Below the pieces are notes generated by a model. It ran no database searches and had not been told where the DNA came from. It saw only the letters and a program-made list of their open reading frames with translations. Shown piece by piece: positions 31,301 to 43,014 of a stretch of 64,000 nt of DNA. The stretch is from NCBI GenBank assembly GCA_018417955.1, contig JACTVC010000004.1, forward strand, positions 620,001 to 684,000. Reading direction: 5' to 3'. Each line of letters opens with the position of its first letter. Positions within the stretch are counted from its first letter, which is position 1. This stretch comes from Laccaria trichodermophora. Taxonomy: Eukaryota > Basidiomycota > Agaricomycetes > Agaricales > Hydnangiaceae. The position numbers and the translations under genes were made by a program.

Positions 31301-32502
31301 CGAAACGTCGAGTGAACCGGCACGATGCGCCTAGGACACAGTCTTCTAAAACAATCTTGTATTGCTTTGTGCCGAGTTTCTCCAGCTTAGCTCGGAATTC
31401 TATCTTTCCCCCGTACCAACCAGGATATTTAGGGTTATTGCCGAGACCACCAAATTGGTCCTTGGCCAGTACTTCTTCTTCGACGTCCAACTCACTCCAC
31501 GGCACCTGAGACATGTCTGGGTATCACGCTAATTAATGTCGATGAAAAGATAATTACTATACCTTGGCAGCCTTTTCTCGTAAAAAGGCAGGGTGTGATT
31601 CCAAGGTCTTTGCTTCGGCCGAGCTGGGACCTTTCAGAACATTCAAGACTTTAGGCGCAGCCTCACTGTTTTTTCCTTGAAGGACGTCAAGTTTAGCCGA
31701 AGTGATATTGTCGTTTGTGATGTAATCCCTTGAGATCAGCCTGGCGATTTCATATGCAACCCCCAGTTTGATCCCTTTTTGGTTCATCATCTCTTCGACA
31801 GCCGGGTCGTGAGCCTAGCGGATAGTCATTCTTTAAAGCCGATAAATGAACAGCAGGTTTTACTATTATGTATGGTTTTTCGGGATCAAATATATCCGGA
31901 TCCGAGCGATAGCTTTTCGTAGGTTTGGTAGATTGGGTGGAGTCAGCGTCCAAGATGTCGCTGGCCCTTCTCTTGCCTAAGTGAATCGAGCTCTGGGAAC
32001 TCTTGTTCGTGTCCGACTGAGTGGAGTTAGCTGGAAGCAGTGGTAATTGGGTTACGGGGGCCGCTGATATTGGATGACACTCGCGAAGGTCTTCGTAGTT
32101 TTGAATAGCTGATAGATCGTCCCCATAATCGGTTTCTGCCTGGGGTGGCAATCGTCAACGCCAGGGTTCAACGAGATACAAGTAAACACAACCAAAATAC
32201 CTCAGAGAGCGGTTGTGGATCATCATCTCTAAGTTGAAGAATCAGTTCGGAGATATCCTCCCCATAGTCTGTCTGTTTGAGAATGAGTATGCTGGAAAGA
32301 TCGAACGGGCAACCAGCGCCAGTGCGGACCTCGCCGTTTTCCTCGTCATCTGATAAGATATATATCAAATGTCATAATTATCGATTCACTTATGCCGACG
32401 CGACTAACCATGATTGACGTCGACTTCCCGCTGCCAGTCATCATCGACAGTAGGCTGAAGCCCAGATTCAGATTCCTGAGATGCAGCTTGATAAAAGGAC
32501 AT
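28318..32502 (-). CDS. RNA-dependent RNA polymerase (QDE-1/RdRP type)
   Basis: Thirteen exons (32502-32409, 32349-32201, 32139-31864, 31814-31563, 31505-31041, 30984-30885, 30818-30700, 30644-29975, 29924-29818, 29747-29706, 29647-29551, 29503-29191, 29137-28318) encode 1167 residues. The N-terminal 170 residues are acidic and variable. Family landmarks follow: CRFTRRFGSWSFLRIKVP, FYAKDQTVFLF, MTDGCGYSN, RLRTPARLSPETIINLHENG, SGCPSTLEETIMVLLDSGFT, NPCKVPTDVRK, the catalytic LAGGDYDGDK (Asp at about 792, 794, 796) and FCKVLDSPKTGWKIKP. The enzyme copies RNA into dsRNA for Dicer in quelling. All joins keep frame. The segment after VIW (FVLIVSSFQM) departs from consensus and may hide a small mis-splice. 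Confidence 0.92.
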
Positions 32503-32878
32503 GCTGCAAGGGAGCTAGTGGCTGGGGCTAACGTCGAACATGACAGAATTTGAATGGTTGAAGTTTGGACGTGTTGAAAAAGCGACTTTGGAATTCTCTG
32601 TTGATGTGTGTCACATGCCATGCTTATCCTTAGGACCTTACCGCGTTGACGTGCATGACGGCTGAACAGATCAGAAAATTGGCTCGAGTTGTCTCCCTTC
32701 ATGTCAATTTATAATTTAAGCACTGAATTTCACACAAAGTAGTTGATTCCAGCGATACCGAGGGAAAGTCTCTGTATGGAACGGAAACTGCCAGGGACCA
32801 CACGATGTGCCAATCACAAGGTTCCTATAAGTGCAATGGTGTTAGTTCACTTGGTTTATCAACGCGGAGTTTCATAAG

Positions 32879-33573
32879 AATTCTGTCAGCTTTCCGTTCT
32901 TGACTTGAGCCCAAGCGGTTCCTCTCCAGATAGGTAGTCTACCAGAATGGACTGCAAGTCGGGCTTTCAACGAGACAACCTGAAGGTCGTCTCTCCAAGG
33001 TGTGAAGTTCACATCATATGTTGGGGGTAGAGAGAAGAATCACTGAGCAGAGGGGCGTCACTCACGTTGCAGCAGCGGTCTCTCCCATATAAGAGGAGTC
33101 GACATCGAATGGGACTCAAAGAAAGATAAGCACGACAGGCATACACACGTACTGCGCAAAGTGCTGCTCAGCAAAACGCGAATCTATGAAAAGAGATTAA
33201 GTGGAAAGTCAAGATTGTTTCATGGCAGGGCATAGCACTCACACAGTATTGACATTGCTAACCATCACCCCCGAAGCGTTGGTATCAACATCATACACGA
33301 TGCCTGAGAGGATTAGCGATAGGTTGTAAATCCTTAGAACAATAGAAGCCCGTACCATGACAATACCGGATCCGAAGAGCAGCACAAGAAACCCAATCTA
33401 CGTCATCCTTTAGAACCGCGACTGCGCCCATCAGTCTTGTCATACGAAAGACACGGGCTATTCATATAAGATGTTGAACTTGTTCATTGGTGAAGTATTT
33501 TGAGGACAGGGAAAGCGATATTAGAGGATCACCTTTCAGCGTTCCGTTGGCATCGGGACCAGTGTCAGTCATG
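32879..33573 (-). CDS. Candidate small intron-rich gene, structure unresolved
   Basis: The 3'-most part (33025-32879) is a clean frame reading VNFTPWRDDLQVVSL and LPIWRGTAWAQVKNGKLTEFL before a TGA. Upstream on the same strand are short exon-like pieces between good GT...AG signals: one from an ATG at 33573, one reading DWVSCAALRIRYCHG, and one reading IVYDVDTNASGVMVSN. I could not connect all pieces in frame, so coordinates and product are provisional and no function is proposed. Confidence 0.35.
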
Positions 33574-34336
33574 TTTTCCTGCCCGCGCCAATGATTTTGG
33601 CGTTGATGCATGATGAACGAGAAAGAATTGCTGGTGGGCGTACCCAAGAGCGACAGACGGTGATACTAGTAGTACTGTTGAGTAAAGTTGGAGCACAGCT
33701 TTTTCTCGCCATTTGTTCCTGTTTGCTTCGGGAGTCGGAAATGAGAGATCGGAGGGCCCGATTGCTGAATAGATAGTGAAACGCAGCAGCCCGCCCCAAG
33801 GCTTGTAGCTAAGAGTATAGCATTCATGGAGCGGAGGTTTCCCCAAGATCTACTGCGCTGCATAGCCGATTGCAAATTCTAATTTTCAATGGATCCATCA
33901 ATTCTCCGACAAGCACCTGGTAATTTTGAATCCGATATGCTGAACAAGAGAAGCCGTGAGGCGAGCTCAGGCCGTCGAGTACTCGTTAGCCATTTTATAG
34001 CCAGGCAAGCGTCACCTCGCAATCAAAATCTGTGCAATCTGTGATTCACAGTACTCTGCACCGGTGTTCGCGAATCTGACAGAGGCCATGGATCCGTTCC
34101 CAGCGGGACTGGTATCATTCCCAACGCCAAGGATTGTTAGGATCTACATAGGGCGGAATGTTGTGTTTTTCAGCTGCTTAGCTTTGTGTTGTAATTCTGA
34201 ATCCCCAATGATATCATTCCCCGAGTAAGCCAGTAAAAAGTCAAGGAAGGTAAAGTATGTACAAGTACAAAAAGATGCTGGAATGGAGGTATATGTACAA
34301 GTACAATGCAATGTCAATAAAATGATTGATAACTTA
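33574..34336. other. Gene-free spacer
   Basis: Short frames on both strands overlap each other and show no domain. No RNA or repeat recognised. Confidence 0.35.
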
Positions 34337-35730
34337 TTAAATGGTGTTGGAACGGCCCTTGACTCGCCGAGCGTCGGTGGAAGAGGTGACGGACGCGCGC
34401 TCGCCCCCATTGGAAGCCGCATACTTCTCCACAATACTCGCCAGACAGAGGTCCCAGCAGAAAGCCTGTAGGCGGCGAGTTGCTGCCAGTCGCTCATGGG
34501 CCTCCTCAGGAGTAACCAATGAACCATCTAGGCTCGAAGTGACAGATACATTGATGTTTTTGAGTTTGTCGTAGAATTGAGGGCCCCGCTCAATCTTGAG
34601 GGATAAAAAGTCCTCCAGGGCGGCACAAGCGTCAACAACATCGTCCTCGTAGCACTGCATCGACAACGTTTCGATAGGAGACCCAGCGAGGTTGGACATA
34701 GTGTCAACAACACTCTCGATGGGGAAATAGGGCGTAATATGGAGTTTGCGTAGGCGTTGCAGGGGCGTCACAGAGGGTTTGGCAAAAAGATTATCCGATA
34801 CCGCGGTGGTGAGGGTGAATTCATCAACCGATGGGCCGACGGCAGCCATGATCCGTTCGGTAAAGGCGTCGTTCGCGTGCTGGCAGCTTCCGAGGTCCAG
34901 GACCTCAAGCCGACATGCAACCGAGGTCGTTGCCCACCGTTCATCGCCGAGGTGAGTGTCGCGAATGGTAAGTTTACGCAAGCTTGGGATGCGAAGAAGG
35001 GACGGTAGGGAAAGATCCGGTCCAAGGAGGGAGTGAGTCGGGATGTCCTCGTCCCCGATAACGAGCGGAATATAAGGAAAGACGCCATCTAAATCTGGAG
35101 CATGGATTTTCGAACGAGAGATGCGATCGAGTGAAAGGTCTTCTAGGTTCCTAAGAGAAGCAGCGATTGAAACGACCAGCCTCTCACTCCTGTGCACGGT
35201 TCAACCCCTGGCCAATCAGGTATATACAACCACTCACAATGGAAATTTTTCTTCCTCGGCGCAGTTTGCAATGTGAAGATGTTTCAAAGCGGTGAGGTAG
35301 GGGAAGGGTGTGATCACACTTTTGTCCAATGATCCTGCCATTTGGAGCGACAGCTTAACCAAACGAGGTGTAGCCGAAAGCAATGAGATGACAAAGTCCG
35401 TTCGGACGCGTAGTGATATCGGCTTTGATACGGCATCTTGTGTAGAAAGGAAAAGGTCTTGAATGTGGCTCAAGTAGCCACGAGGCACGTTATACAGGAA
35501 GCGTTGCAAGGCTTCGAAGTTGGGAATTTTAACGCTCTACCATGTGGACATCAGTTCAGAGGGATTAGAGGATATTCAGGAGCGTTTACTTTGAAGATTG
35601 CTGGTACACAAGCTCTGTAGGTTCGTTGATCAACCTTGGATAGAGCTAGAACGTCTGGTTGATGCAGGCCGCCAATGATTGCCAGTTGAATTTCGGTGGG
35701 GAGTGTGTGCCAAGAGACGGGGGAGGACAT
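34337..35730 (-). CDS. F-box / leucine-rich repeat-like protein
   Basis: Three exons (35730-35590, 35536-35238, 35189-34337) give 430 residues. Introns of 53 and 48 nt have GTAAAC and GTGAGT donors, and all joins keep frame. The N-terminus carries an F-box (HTLPTEIQLAIIGGLHQPDV, with RACVPAIFK closing it). The rest shows leucine-rich repeat spacing (LKHLHIANC, LEDLSLDRIS, LRKLTIRDT, LEVLDLGSC, LRKLHITPY). Such proteins bind Skp1 through the F-box and present substrates to an SCF ubiquitin ligase. The substrate is unknown. The family is expanded in mushrooms, and relics of other members flank the MULE upstream. Confidence 0.8.
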
Positions 35731-38700
35731 GGTTGTGTTGGTTAACGAGAGGACTCTGAGGGTGCTTAAGTACCCAAGGCACGAGACAAGTTGCCTTACT
35801 CCGAAGTCATCGATTCGACCTTGTCGGAAACAGATGAAGACAATTCGCATCATTTGTGACCATGGCAAACAAGACCACATGCTCCCTTCTCCGCTGTTAC
35901 GTCTTGTTACGTCCGATATCACCTAGAATCGGCCTACATATCGCCCTGGTATCGCAGTGGTACCGCCCTCTCCAAATCCCCTGAAGCTTGACTATGGGGG
36001 CATGGCTTTTCCAATTTGTGCTATGATACTGCAATGCGACACCCCACTGCATCCAGACTTCATATTGCTCTAAAAGGCTCTGATCCAGTCTGATCCGCAT
36101 CCGCATGTTCTTGGAGCACCCCCGAGTCGCATTCAGGCTTTCCGTGGATTGGCTCTAGCCGATGTCAGCGTGAATGCTTCCGCCCAAGTGGGGCTTCGAA
36201 ACACTCCTATTTTATATTCCGCCAGTCACGGAATTAAATAAGGATGTGGGGAATGCTTGACGCTCCCATCAAATAGTTGTCACGACGCAGCGTCTCTGTC
36301 GAGGCGGCCTAGTTACGTGCAAATCTGCCAAAGAGTGTTTGGAGACTTGAGGCTGAATGTGACAATTCACTAGAATTCAATCTTATTGCTCACCCGCATA
36401 CTAATGATGGATATTTTGCGAAAAGCATACATACAACTCTGGCCTTCTCTGGCTGTTTGAGGCCGCTCATGCCTATCAATCACGGCATGCCTGCCTGACA
36501 GACGGCGTTGACGCTCATCGCTGCCCATTCCCGGAGACGTCGGCGCTAACCATGTTTACCGAGGCGGTCGGCGCATCCCCAGCGGGCAAAGGAATGGGAA
36601 CATGGTGATCGAAACTGATCTAGGTGTCAATCAGTCCATCAACGATCTTCATATCAACCTTATTGCGATCATTCAAGGCAGGTCGTGGCGTATGATCTTG
36701 CTCGTTTCCTAGGTTCATGCATTGTCTACTCGGAGTACACAAGTACACAGGGTCTGGGTACGTGGAATATAATGGTAAGATCATTTCCAACTTCGCAGTT
36801 GTCCTCATCCACTCTCCCAAATCCAATCACAAAAAGTCCACCTATCAGGCTATCTGTCTCTTCAGATCGTATATTCATAAGAAAACCCCCTTCGACTTAC
36901 GAGGTTATTTGCTTCTTGACGGCGGCATCCAATTAAATATTGGCACTTATGAGGGGCAGTATCCTTGTGCGCCAAGTCCCAATACCAGCTTCTATACGAC
37001 TTCTGTAGGCGCTCAAATCGCAATAAGGTTCTCTGTTAAAGCTTTACATCATGACGGAAAGTGGTAATTGGTAATTTCATTAATTATATTCTCGGGCCAA
37101 TGAGGGCGCAAAGGGGTTGTCACTTGTTGCGATAGATCATGTAATTCCATAATTCACAGATGGGTAGGACAAAGGAAACATTGAAAGGGAGTGCATTCAG
37201 TTGGTCGCAAAACTGGATATCAGGTAGCTCTGACGCAAATGAAAGATAAATTATCAGCAGCTAGTACCTGCAGCACCGGTACCCAACATTTGATTGCTGT
37301 ACCCACGTGATTTGCAATCTTGGTACACCGCTCAACACGTGTGCTATTCGACGCGACCTTTAAATATTTCTGCAACTTGAACCTTTCCGATGATTCTCCT
37401 AGCTATTGCCCTGCCTTCCTTTGAACCCTGTATTTCTTGATTTCTGTGCCTTTCGCATATTTTTCCGACCCTCCGTCAAGTTTTGTTCGCCCATGTTTCA
37501 TCGCAGCTTCCCCTTTCATTTCCTTCCTCTTCCATGACCCACTCATTCAATCTGATGTTTGTTGATTATTTCATGCTATCTGTTCACTGTCCATATATCT
37601 AGTCATATATCTTACAGGCTATTTTCAATATCGTTCATTGAGTATTATCTCAGACTTGTCGCTTATTTCGCTAAATTGCCAAACCTTCGAGCTTCTATTG
37701 TACTCACCTCGCCTCCAGCATCCTGTGTTTTACGCATATTCTCCGGCAGGAAACACCACTACCCTCTTATCTCCCCTTTTTATTTGTAAACACAGTACCC
37801 TGAATTTATATATTCTACCACTTACTTTCCTGGCACTTTGAACGGTACACTCATTTCTGTATACGTACTATCAAAGAGATGACGCGACCTTGATCCAAGA
37901 GTGCTTCACTACATATTATTAATCAGAATAAATGCATGGCTATGAGTTAATCTGCACGCGTGTGAGGTGTAAAGCAAACAAGCATGCCTGGCATACTGTT
38001 TTCTTCACTCGTCTCCGTTTTGTCTTGCCGAAATTCTCGCGAAAATGTTCCTTTTCTGGCACCTAGGAACAGACGGCGTTACCCGGCGGCGTGATTGGAT
38101 AAGATGATAATAAACAGTGACGTAATATTCAACCCTCTCCCGTAAACATTGTCATGGTCCAAGTGTGCTTACCTTGCGTATCTATAATAGGCTCGCTGAT
38201 ATTCAATTGTCGCCCCTCGTCCCGGCTTGATATTGCGCCGATAAGGACTGAAAATGTATTCGGGAAGGGAATTTCAATGGAGGGATGTAAAAGACTTACA
38301 TATGTAGATAGAGGCAAGCGCTCAGACCTGCAAATTTGCCCTTCCCGCCGGCGCACTCCGGTTAACTCCATCGAATTAAACGACGTCAACGTTCAGAATC
38401 ATCCTCTTCGAGTCCGTGACGATAAATGGGGTATCAAAATATCAAGGCTAGTCCGCGACCGACTGCTGTATGAGAAAACAATGACAAACACGAGTATGAC
38501 CACTCAAAAAATATCTGATCGGCTTTTAGGTTTTCGGTGCAAAGAGAACCTGCATTTGACCTGCATGGCGGTTTCAGCTTCATGCTCGTCCACCTGCGGC
38601 CTGCCATCCCCTGCCATTTGTTACTAGATTGTTGCCAGTTGTTGCCTTTTCTGCACGTCAGTCAGGGTTCTTCTAAACCTGGATTGTTGATGTGAAATTG

Positions 38701-38817
38701 ATGGGTTCCAGAGGAACAATTCAATTGAAATTGAGTGCAGGACACTCAAAACCGGCAGCCTCCACAAATTGGAGGTCTACCTCACTTCGCTTCCCCTTCC
38801 ACTTCCACACCGGCGAC
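35731..38817. other. 3-kb gene-poor region
   Basis: No convincing gene on either strand. The stretch 37350-37860 is strongly pyrimidine-rich on the plus strand, like a long promoter or leader. Frames at 36717-37067 and 38154-38627 lack domains and splice support. The last 100 bases are the leader of the G-alpha gene. Confidence 0.45.
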
Positions 38818-41061
38818 ATGCCAGCTAGAACGCTGCCTACTTTTGAAGACGACCCTCTCGCCAATGCCATCAAGCCGCCGCCAGACGAAACACCTGAAGA
38901 AAGACAGCGCCGATTGCGTTCAGAGCAAGACGCGAAGGCCGTCTCCGATTCAATTGACAAGGAGTTGGAATCACAACGCGCATCCGAGAGGAATGGGCAG
39001 AAACCGGTCAAGATTCTTCTGCTTGGTGAGTCTCCTCTGCACCTCGAACGACGAGCGTAACTCATTGGAATCACAGGTCAAAGCGAATCAGGTGGGCTGT
39101 TATCATGCCGTTCTTCCACATGGGATCTAATTCGCGCCCTTGAGGCAAATCGACCACTTTGAAAAGTAGGCTTCGCCCTGACAACGGTTTATCCGCCCGC
39201 TGACGTCGTGCGAGGACAGATTTTCAGCTGCTTTACGAACCAAAGGCACGTTCCGTCAACACATTCAGATGTTCATTTGCTGACCATTCACGACAGGCCT
39301 TTCGCACGGAAAGAGCGTCGTGGCGGGCAGTAATCCAACTCAACGTCGTTCGCTCAATCCACTTGATTTTCGACGCTATCTCAAAGGCAGAGAAAACCTC
39401 ATCTGGATCCCAGGATTTTGCAGTAGACCTGATAGCTTCCCCCGAGCTTTTGAAGCTTAAATTACGTCTAGCCCCCCTCCTTCACGTCGAAGAGACCCTC
39501 ATTCGCCGTCTAACGCCGGCTGGATCTAGTGAAACGGAGGCAACCTTACGAATCGGGAGAGATATGTCGTACTCCGAACGCACGAAAAACTACATGAAGG
39601 AGGTCACTATCAACTCCGCTGTGCAATGGAAAGGGTCGTTTGGTCGCAGGGACCTAGGGCGCAGTAGCTTCGATACAGACAAGGCTATGAATTGGGAGGA
39701 TCCTGATGGCCCCGGCCGCATCCTACACGCTTGTTCTGAAGATATGATACGACTATGGGAAGATCCAATGACGAAGAAGTTCTTGGAGGCACAAAAACTT
39801 CGAGTCCAGGAGCTCGCCGGATTGTACGCTGTTTTATCGCTTCCAGATGGCTTGAACGTTGACGTGACTATAGTTTTTTGGATGCTCTGGAACGAGTTAC
39901 GGCTCCCCAATACATACCCACTGACGGTACGCCCCTTCCTATTGCCTATTTCCCTTTTCTCATGCCTGGGATCCCAGATGACATCCTGAAAGCGCGCTTG
40001 AAAACGTTAGGCGTCACTGAGCATCGCTTTATTCTTTCCGGGAGTGAGTTATAATTATCCTAAGATTATGATTTACTCAACACACTCTCAGAGAATAACA
40101 TCAGCAGGGATTGGCGCGTTTTTGACGTTGGAGGACATAGATCACAGGTACTCTTTTTCCTCCTGCAGCATTTTGTCTAATTGAATTGATGAATCGTTAG
40201 CGAGGTAAAAATCCATTTACTTTTCTCCCCTTCCAGGTCTTCTGATAGGCGGAAATAATCTCCACTACTGATAGCTGCATGGGTCCCGTACTTCGATGAT
40301 ATGGATGCTATCATCTTTCTTGCCCCAATCAGGTGAGGTCGATCGTTCCAAAATCGCAACATAACGGCAATTCGCTGATGACGCTTCAGCTGCTTCGACC
40401 AAGTACTTGCGGAGGACCACAAAGTCAATAGACTGGTGCTTCATCTATACGTTCTCTATCTTTGTTCTGGGCCCCTGACTCGCTCTCTACTTAGGAAGAC
40501 TCAGTCAAACTGTGGACGTCAATCGTCTTGCACCCCCTTTTGAAGAACACCAACCTAGTCCTATTTTTGAACAAGATTGACATACTGCAGTCGAAACTGG
40601 CTTCTGGGATCAAATTAGCCGATTATGTGGTGTCTTACGGAGACCGTCCTAATGACTATGAACATGCATCAACCTGTTGCGTCATTTTGGCTTCATCTCC
40701 CTCACATGTGACTGACCCTGCTGATCATGAATACGACAGATCTGAGAAGAAAATTCTGTATGTGGTTCACCGAGACTTCTAGCTGGTTCTGCGGTTACAA
40801 TAAATTTCAGCTGGTATCCTGAAGGAGAAATCGCCCCTTCCCCGCGTCTTTTATTGCCATTTTACGACGGTAACCGTATGTGCGCATCAACCTTTCACCT
40901 GAACGTCATCTCACAGCATTTTAGGATACGAAATCTACGAAATACATCTTATCCAATCGTCAGTTGCTGCCTCATTCGCTCATACAGGTCACTGACGGTC
41001 AAACACAGTTAAGGATATGCTTATGAGGGACAATCTCACCAAAACGAACCTTATAGCCTGA
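38818..41061 (+). CDS. Divergent heterotrimeric G-alpha subunit
   Basis: Sixteen exons give 476 residues: 38818-39025, 39077-39091, 39145-39165, 39220-39245, 39297-39823, 39874-39926, 39978-40043, 40092-40147, 40201-40204, 40275-40332, 40390-40435, 40495-40675, 40740-40757, 40811-40875, 40927-40960, 41009-41061. Landmarks are P-loop GQSESGKST (70-78), switch I region with ILKARLKTLG (Arg 290, Thr 293), switch II VFDVGGHRSQRAAW (315-328), NKID (386-389), VTDTK (447-451) and the C-terminal helix DNLTKTNLIA. The usual catalytic Gln of switch II is His 321. The N-terminus starts MPARTLPTFEDD, so there is no Gly-2 myristoylation signal. The helical domain is enlarged. Such divergent G-alphas are common in Agaricomycetes. 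The intron at 39246 needs a GC donor, and one exon is 4 nt. Confidence 0.88.
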
Positions 41062-41156
41062 TACCACATGCTCACTAACTAGTCTTACTATATATTTGTT
41101 GTAACGTTACCCTTGTAGTCTTGTAGATTTAGGATACCATGTAATGGATAACCGTT

Positions 41157-41915
41157 CTAAGGAGTCGCCTTCAATTCAAACTCTTCGTCAAGGTCCGTCA
41201 TTGCAGAAGACGTGGCGTCAGGCGTCCAACTTGACAACCTTTCCCTTTGCCACCACAATCCTGGTCTACCAGCCCCATTATCCAATTCTCTTTCCCATCG
41301 CACCTCCATTTCCCCTTCAAGTACTCCATGAGTTCCCCCTAATGCTGAATTCCACACGGCCATGCCAATATTCTCGATCTGCTCGGCTTCAATCTCAGAA
41401 GCAGATTCTTGCAACGGTGGAACGTGTAGGAGAAAGAACGGTATCGGCGAGGACATAGCGCGTAGGAGAGTCGATTTGGTGAATGGAGATTCAGAAACCA
41501 GCAGAGCTACCACCGGGTCGAGGGTTGAAGGAGCCGTGATAGGGTTTACCCAATGATGCTGGATTGAGGGTAGAAAGCGGTGAAGCACCCCTTCCAGTTC
41601 TCTGACATACTTCGGGCTTGTCTTCTTCTTTTCCGCTTTGCATTGACCAAGTACACGTATTCGCCGTCGTGGGGAGTTCGCAGAGCCGGATGGGTCAGGC
41701 AACCACCACCACCCAAGTAGGTCGATGCCACCATCTTCTTTTCCGCCAACTCGTCTCAGCGACATAGACATATTATCCCGCAGGAGTTTCAATGACCGTT
41801 CCTCGAATGCCGTCCCCCGATGGACAGTAGAGAGTGGCTTCGAAGCCCAGTTAAGACTCGCCGAGAAGTTCCGCCTTGCCAACGGAGTACCGAATGTCGA
41901 ATATGATGATTTCAT
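41157..41915 (-). CDS. RRG7: Rrg7-like mitochondrial protein (restriction-endonuclease-like fold)
   Basis: A single exon of 252 residues. The N-terminus is basic and Ser/Arg-rich (FGTPLARRNFSASLNW), as in mitochondrial presequences. The core shows HRGTAFEERSLKLLR, GGKEDGGIDLLGWWW and GQCKAEKK. These are the Glu, Asp and Gln-x-Lys positions of the PD-(D/E)xK-like fold of the Rrg7 family (DUF2034), known in yeast as required for respiratory growth. Its biochemical activity is not established. The C-terminal third is less conserved. Its 3' end lies about 95 bases from the 3' end of the G-alpha gene, so the two genes converge. Confidence 0.8.
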   Translation of the reverse strand: MKSSYSTFGTPLARRNFSASLNWASKPLSTVHRGTAFEERSLKLLRDNMSMSLRRVGGKEDGGIDLLGWWWLPDPSGSANSPRRRIRVLGQCKAEKKKTSPKYVRELEGVLHRFLPSIQHHWVNPITAPSTLDPVVALLVSESPFTKSTLLRAMSSPIPFFLLHVPPLQESASEIEAEQIENIGMAVWNSALGGTHGVLEGEMEVRWERELDNGAGRPGLWWQRERLSSWTPDATSSAMTDLDEEFELKATP

Positions 41916-42107
41916 CGCACCCAGTAGTGTGAAGCTTAATTTTATGAACGTTGGTGATTGGCTAATGAAGCTGAAGGCTAAACATTTGCTGATCAGTTGA
42001 ATTCGAACTCAGTTTACTGTTTACTGTATTTGTAATCAGTATTCCTAACTTCACTCTTTGTCCCAACCATCGTCTGGAGCCTCTTTCCGTCTTTCCACTT
42101 TCAACGT

Positions 42108-43014
42108 TTGAGCACCTCGAAGAATGGTAGAAAACTTACCCCGATTTTTCTCGAAGCCTGGAGCTTGAACCCGCAAAATCTCATAAAGCTCATGCGTTTA
42201 CTGGGAGGTCGGATGACAAGCGAACTATTTCCTCAGGAACCGCCAGGACCTCTGGCACAAGAAAATTGGGCGCATATCTATCGGCTGTGGAAGGCATCTT
42301 GGTGTGTGTCTTGCAGATTAATTACAGCGTTACCTGATGGCGAACCAAAGATCAGCCAAATATTATCCCTTTCTCCCCTGGAAATACCGTAGGCCTTTGT
42401 TCGCAACCTTTAAAAGCAATGATGGCGGAGGGGAAACGTTTGCTATTGGTAAACACACAGTTGTGGAAATTTGTTTGAAGTGGTTCACGATTCTAGGATG
42501 GTCAACGTTGAATCACGAAACAAATATCGTGACGGTGATCTTCGACAATTCAAGTAACCTTTTGCTTCAAGTTAGTGTCCTGGTGCTTCCATGATATTCA
42601 AAATGGGCTCATATTTTCCTATTTGACTGTAATCTACAGACTAGCCGAAGGGGCATGACGGACAACGATAAGCTTCAAGTATCGAATACCCGCAGCCCCA
42701 AGTCTCAACGACGGTGAACTTTTTCAATGGTATCAGGTGGGACCGGTGAGTTACTGTTGGCGACTTCGTCAACACCAGCTATCTTACCAAATGGGTGTGG
42801 ATTCCTCCTCTCCTCTCTGATGTTTCGGAGGTGAGTGACGCTCGGCAATTATCCCCGCACAAGAGAACTCGATAGGTTGACAGAAAACCAAACCGTGGAG
42901 ATCTGGACTCACCACTATTGAACATCGGCCCCAGGAGGACGCTTTCTTGGCCGACATTTTGTGGAGATTCGAGAGGACTCGCCAAGATATCTGGCCCCTA
43001 AAGAGGTTCTTGTT
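42108..43014 (+). CDS. Candidate spliced gene, structure unresolved
   Basis: Several exon-like stretches follow each other on the plus strand. They read WSLNPQNLIKLMRLLGG to HIYRLWK (42150-42297), then RPLFATFKSNDGGGETFAIG and VEICLKWFTILGW (42390-42570), then TKWVWIPPLLSDVSE and, after a GTGAGT...GATAG intron, VDRKPNRGDLDSPLL (42783-43003). I could not build one continuous frame or find a good start codon. It may be a gene with small introns or a decayed one. No family recognised. Confidence 0.3.
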
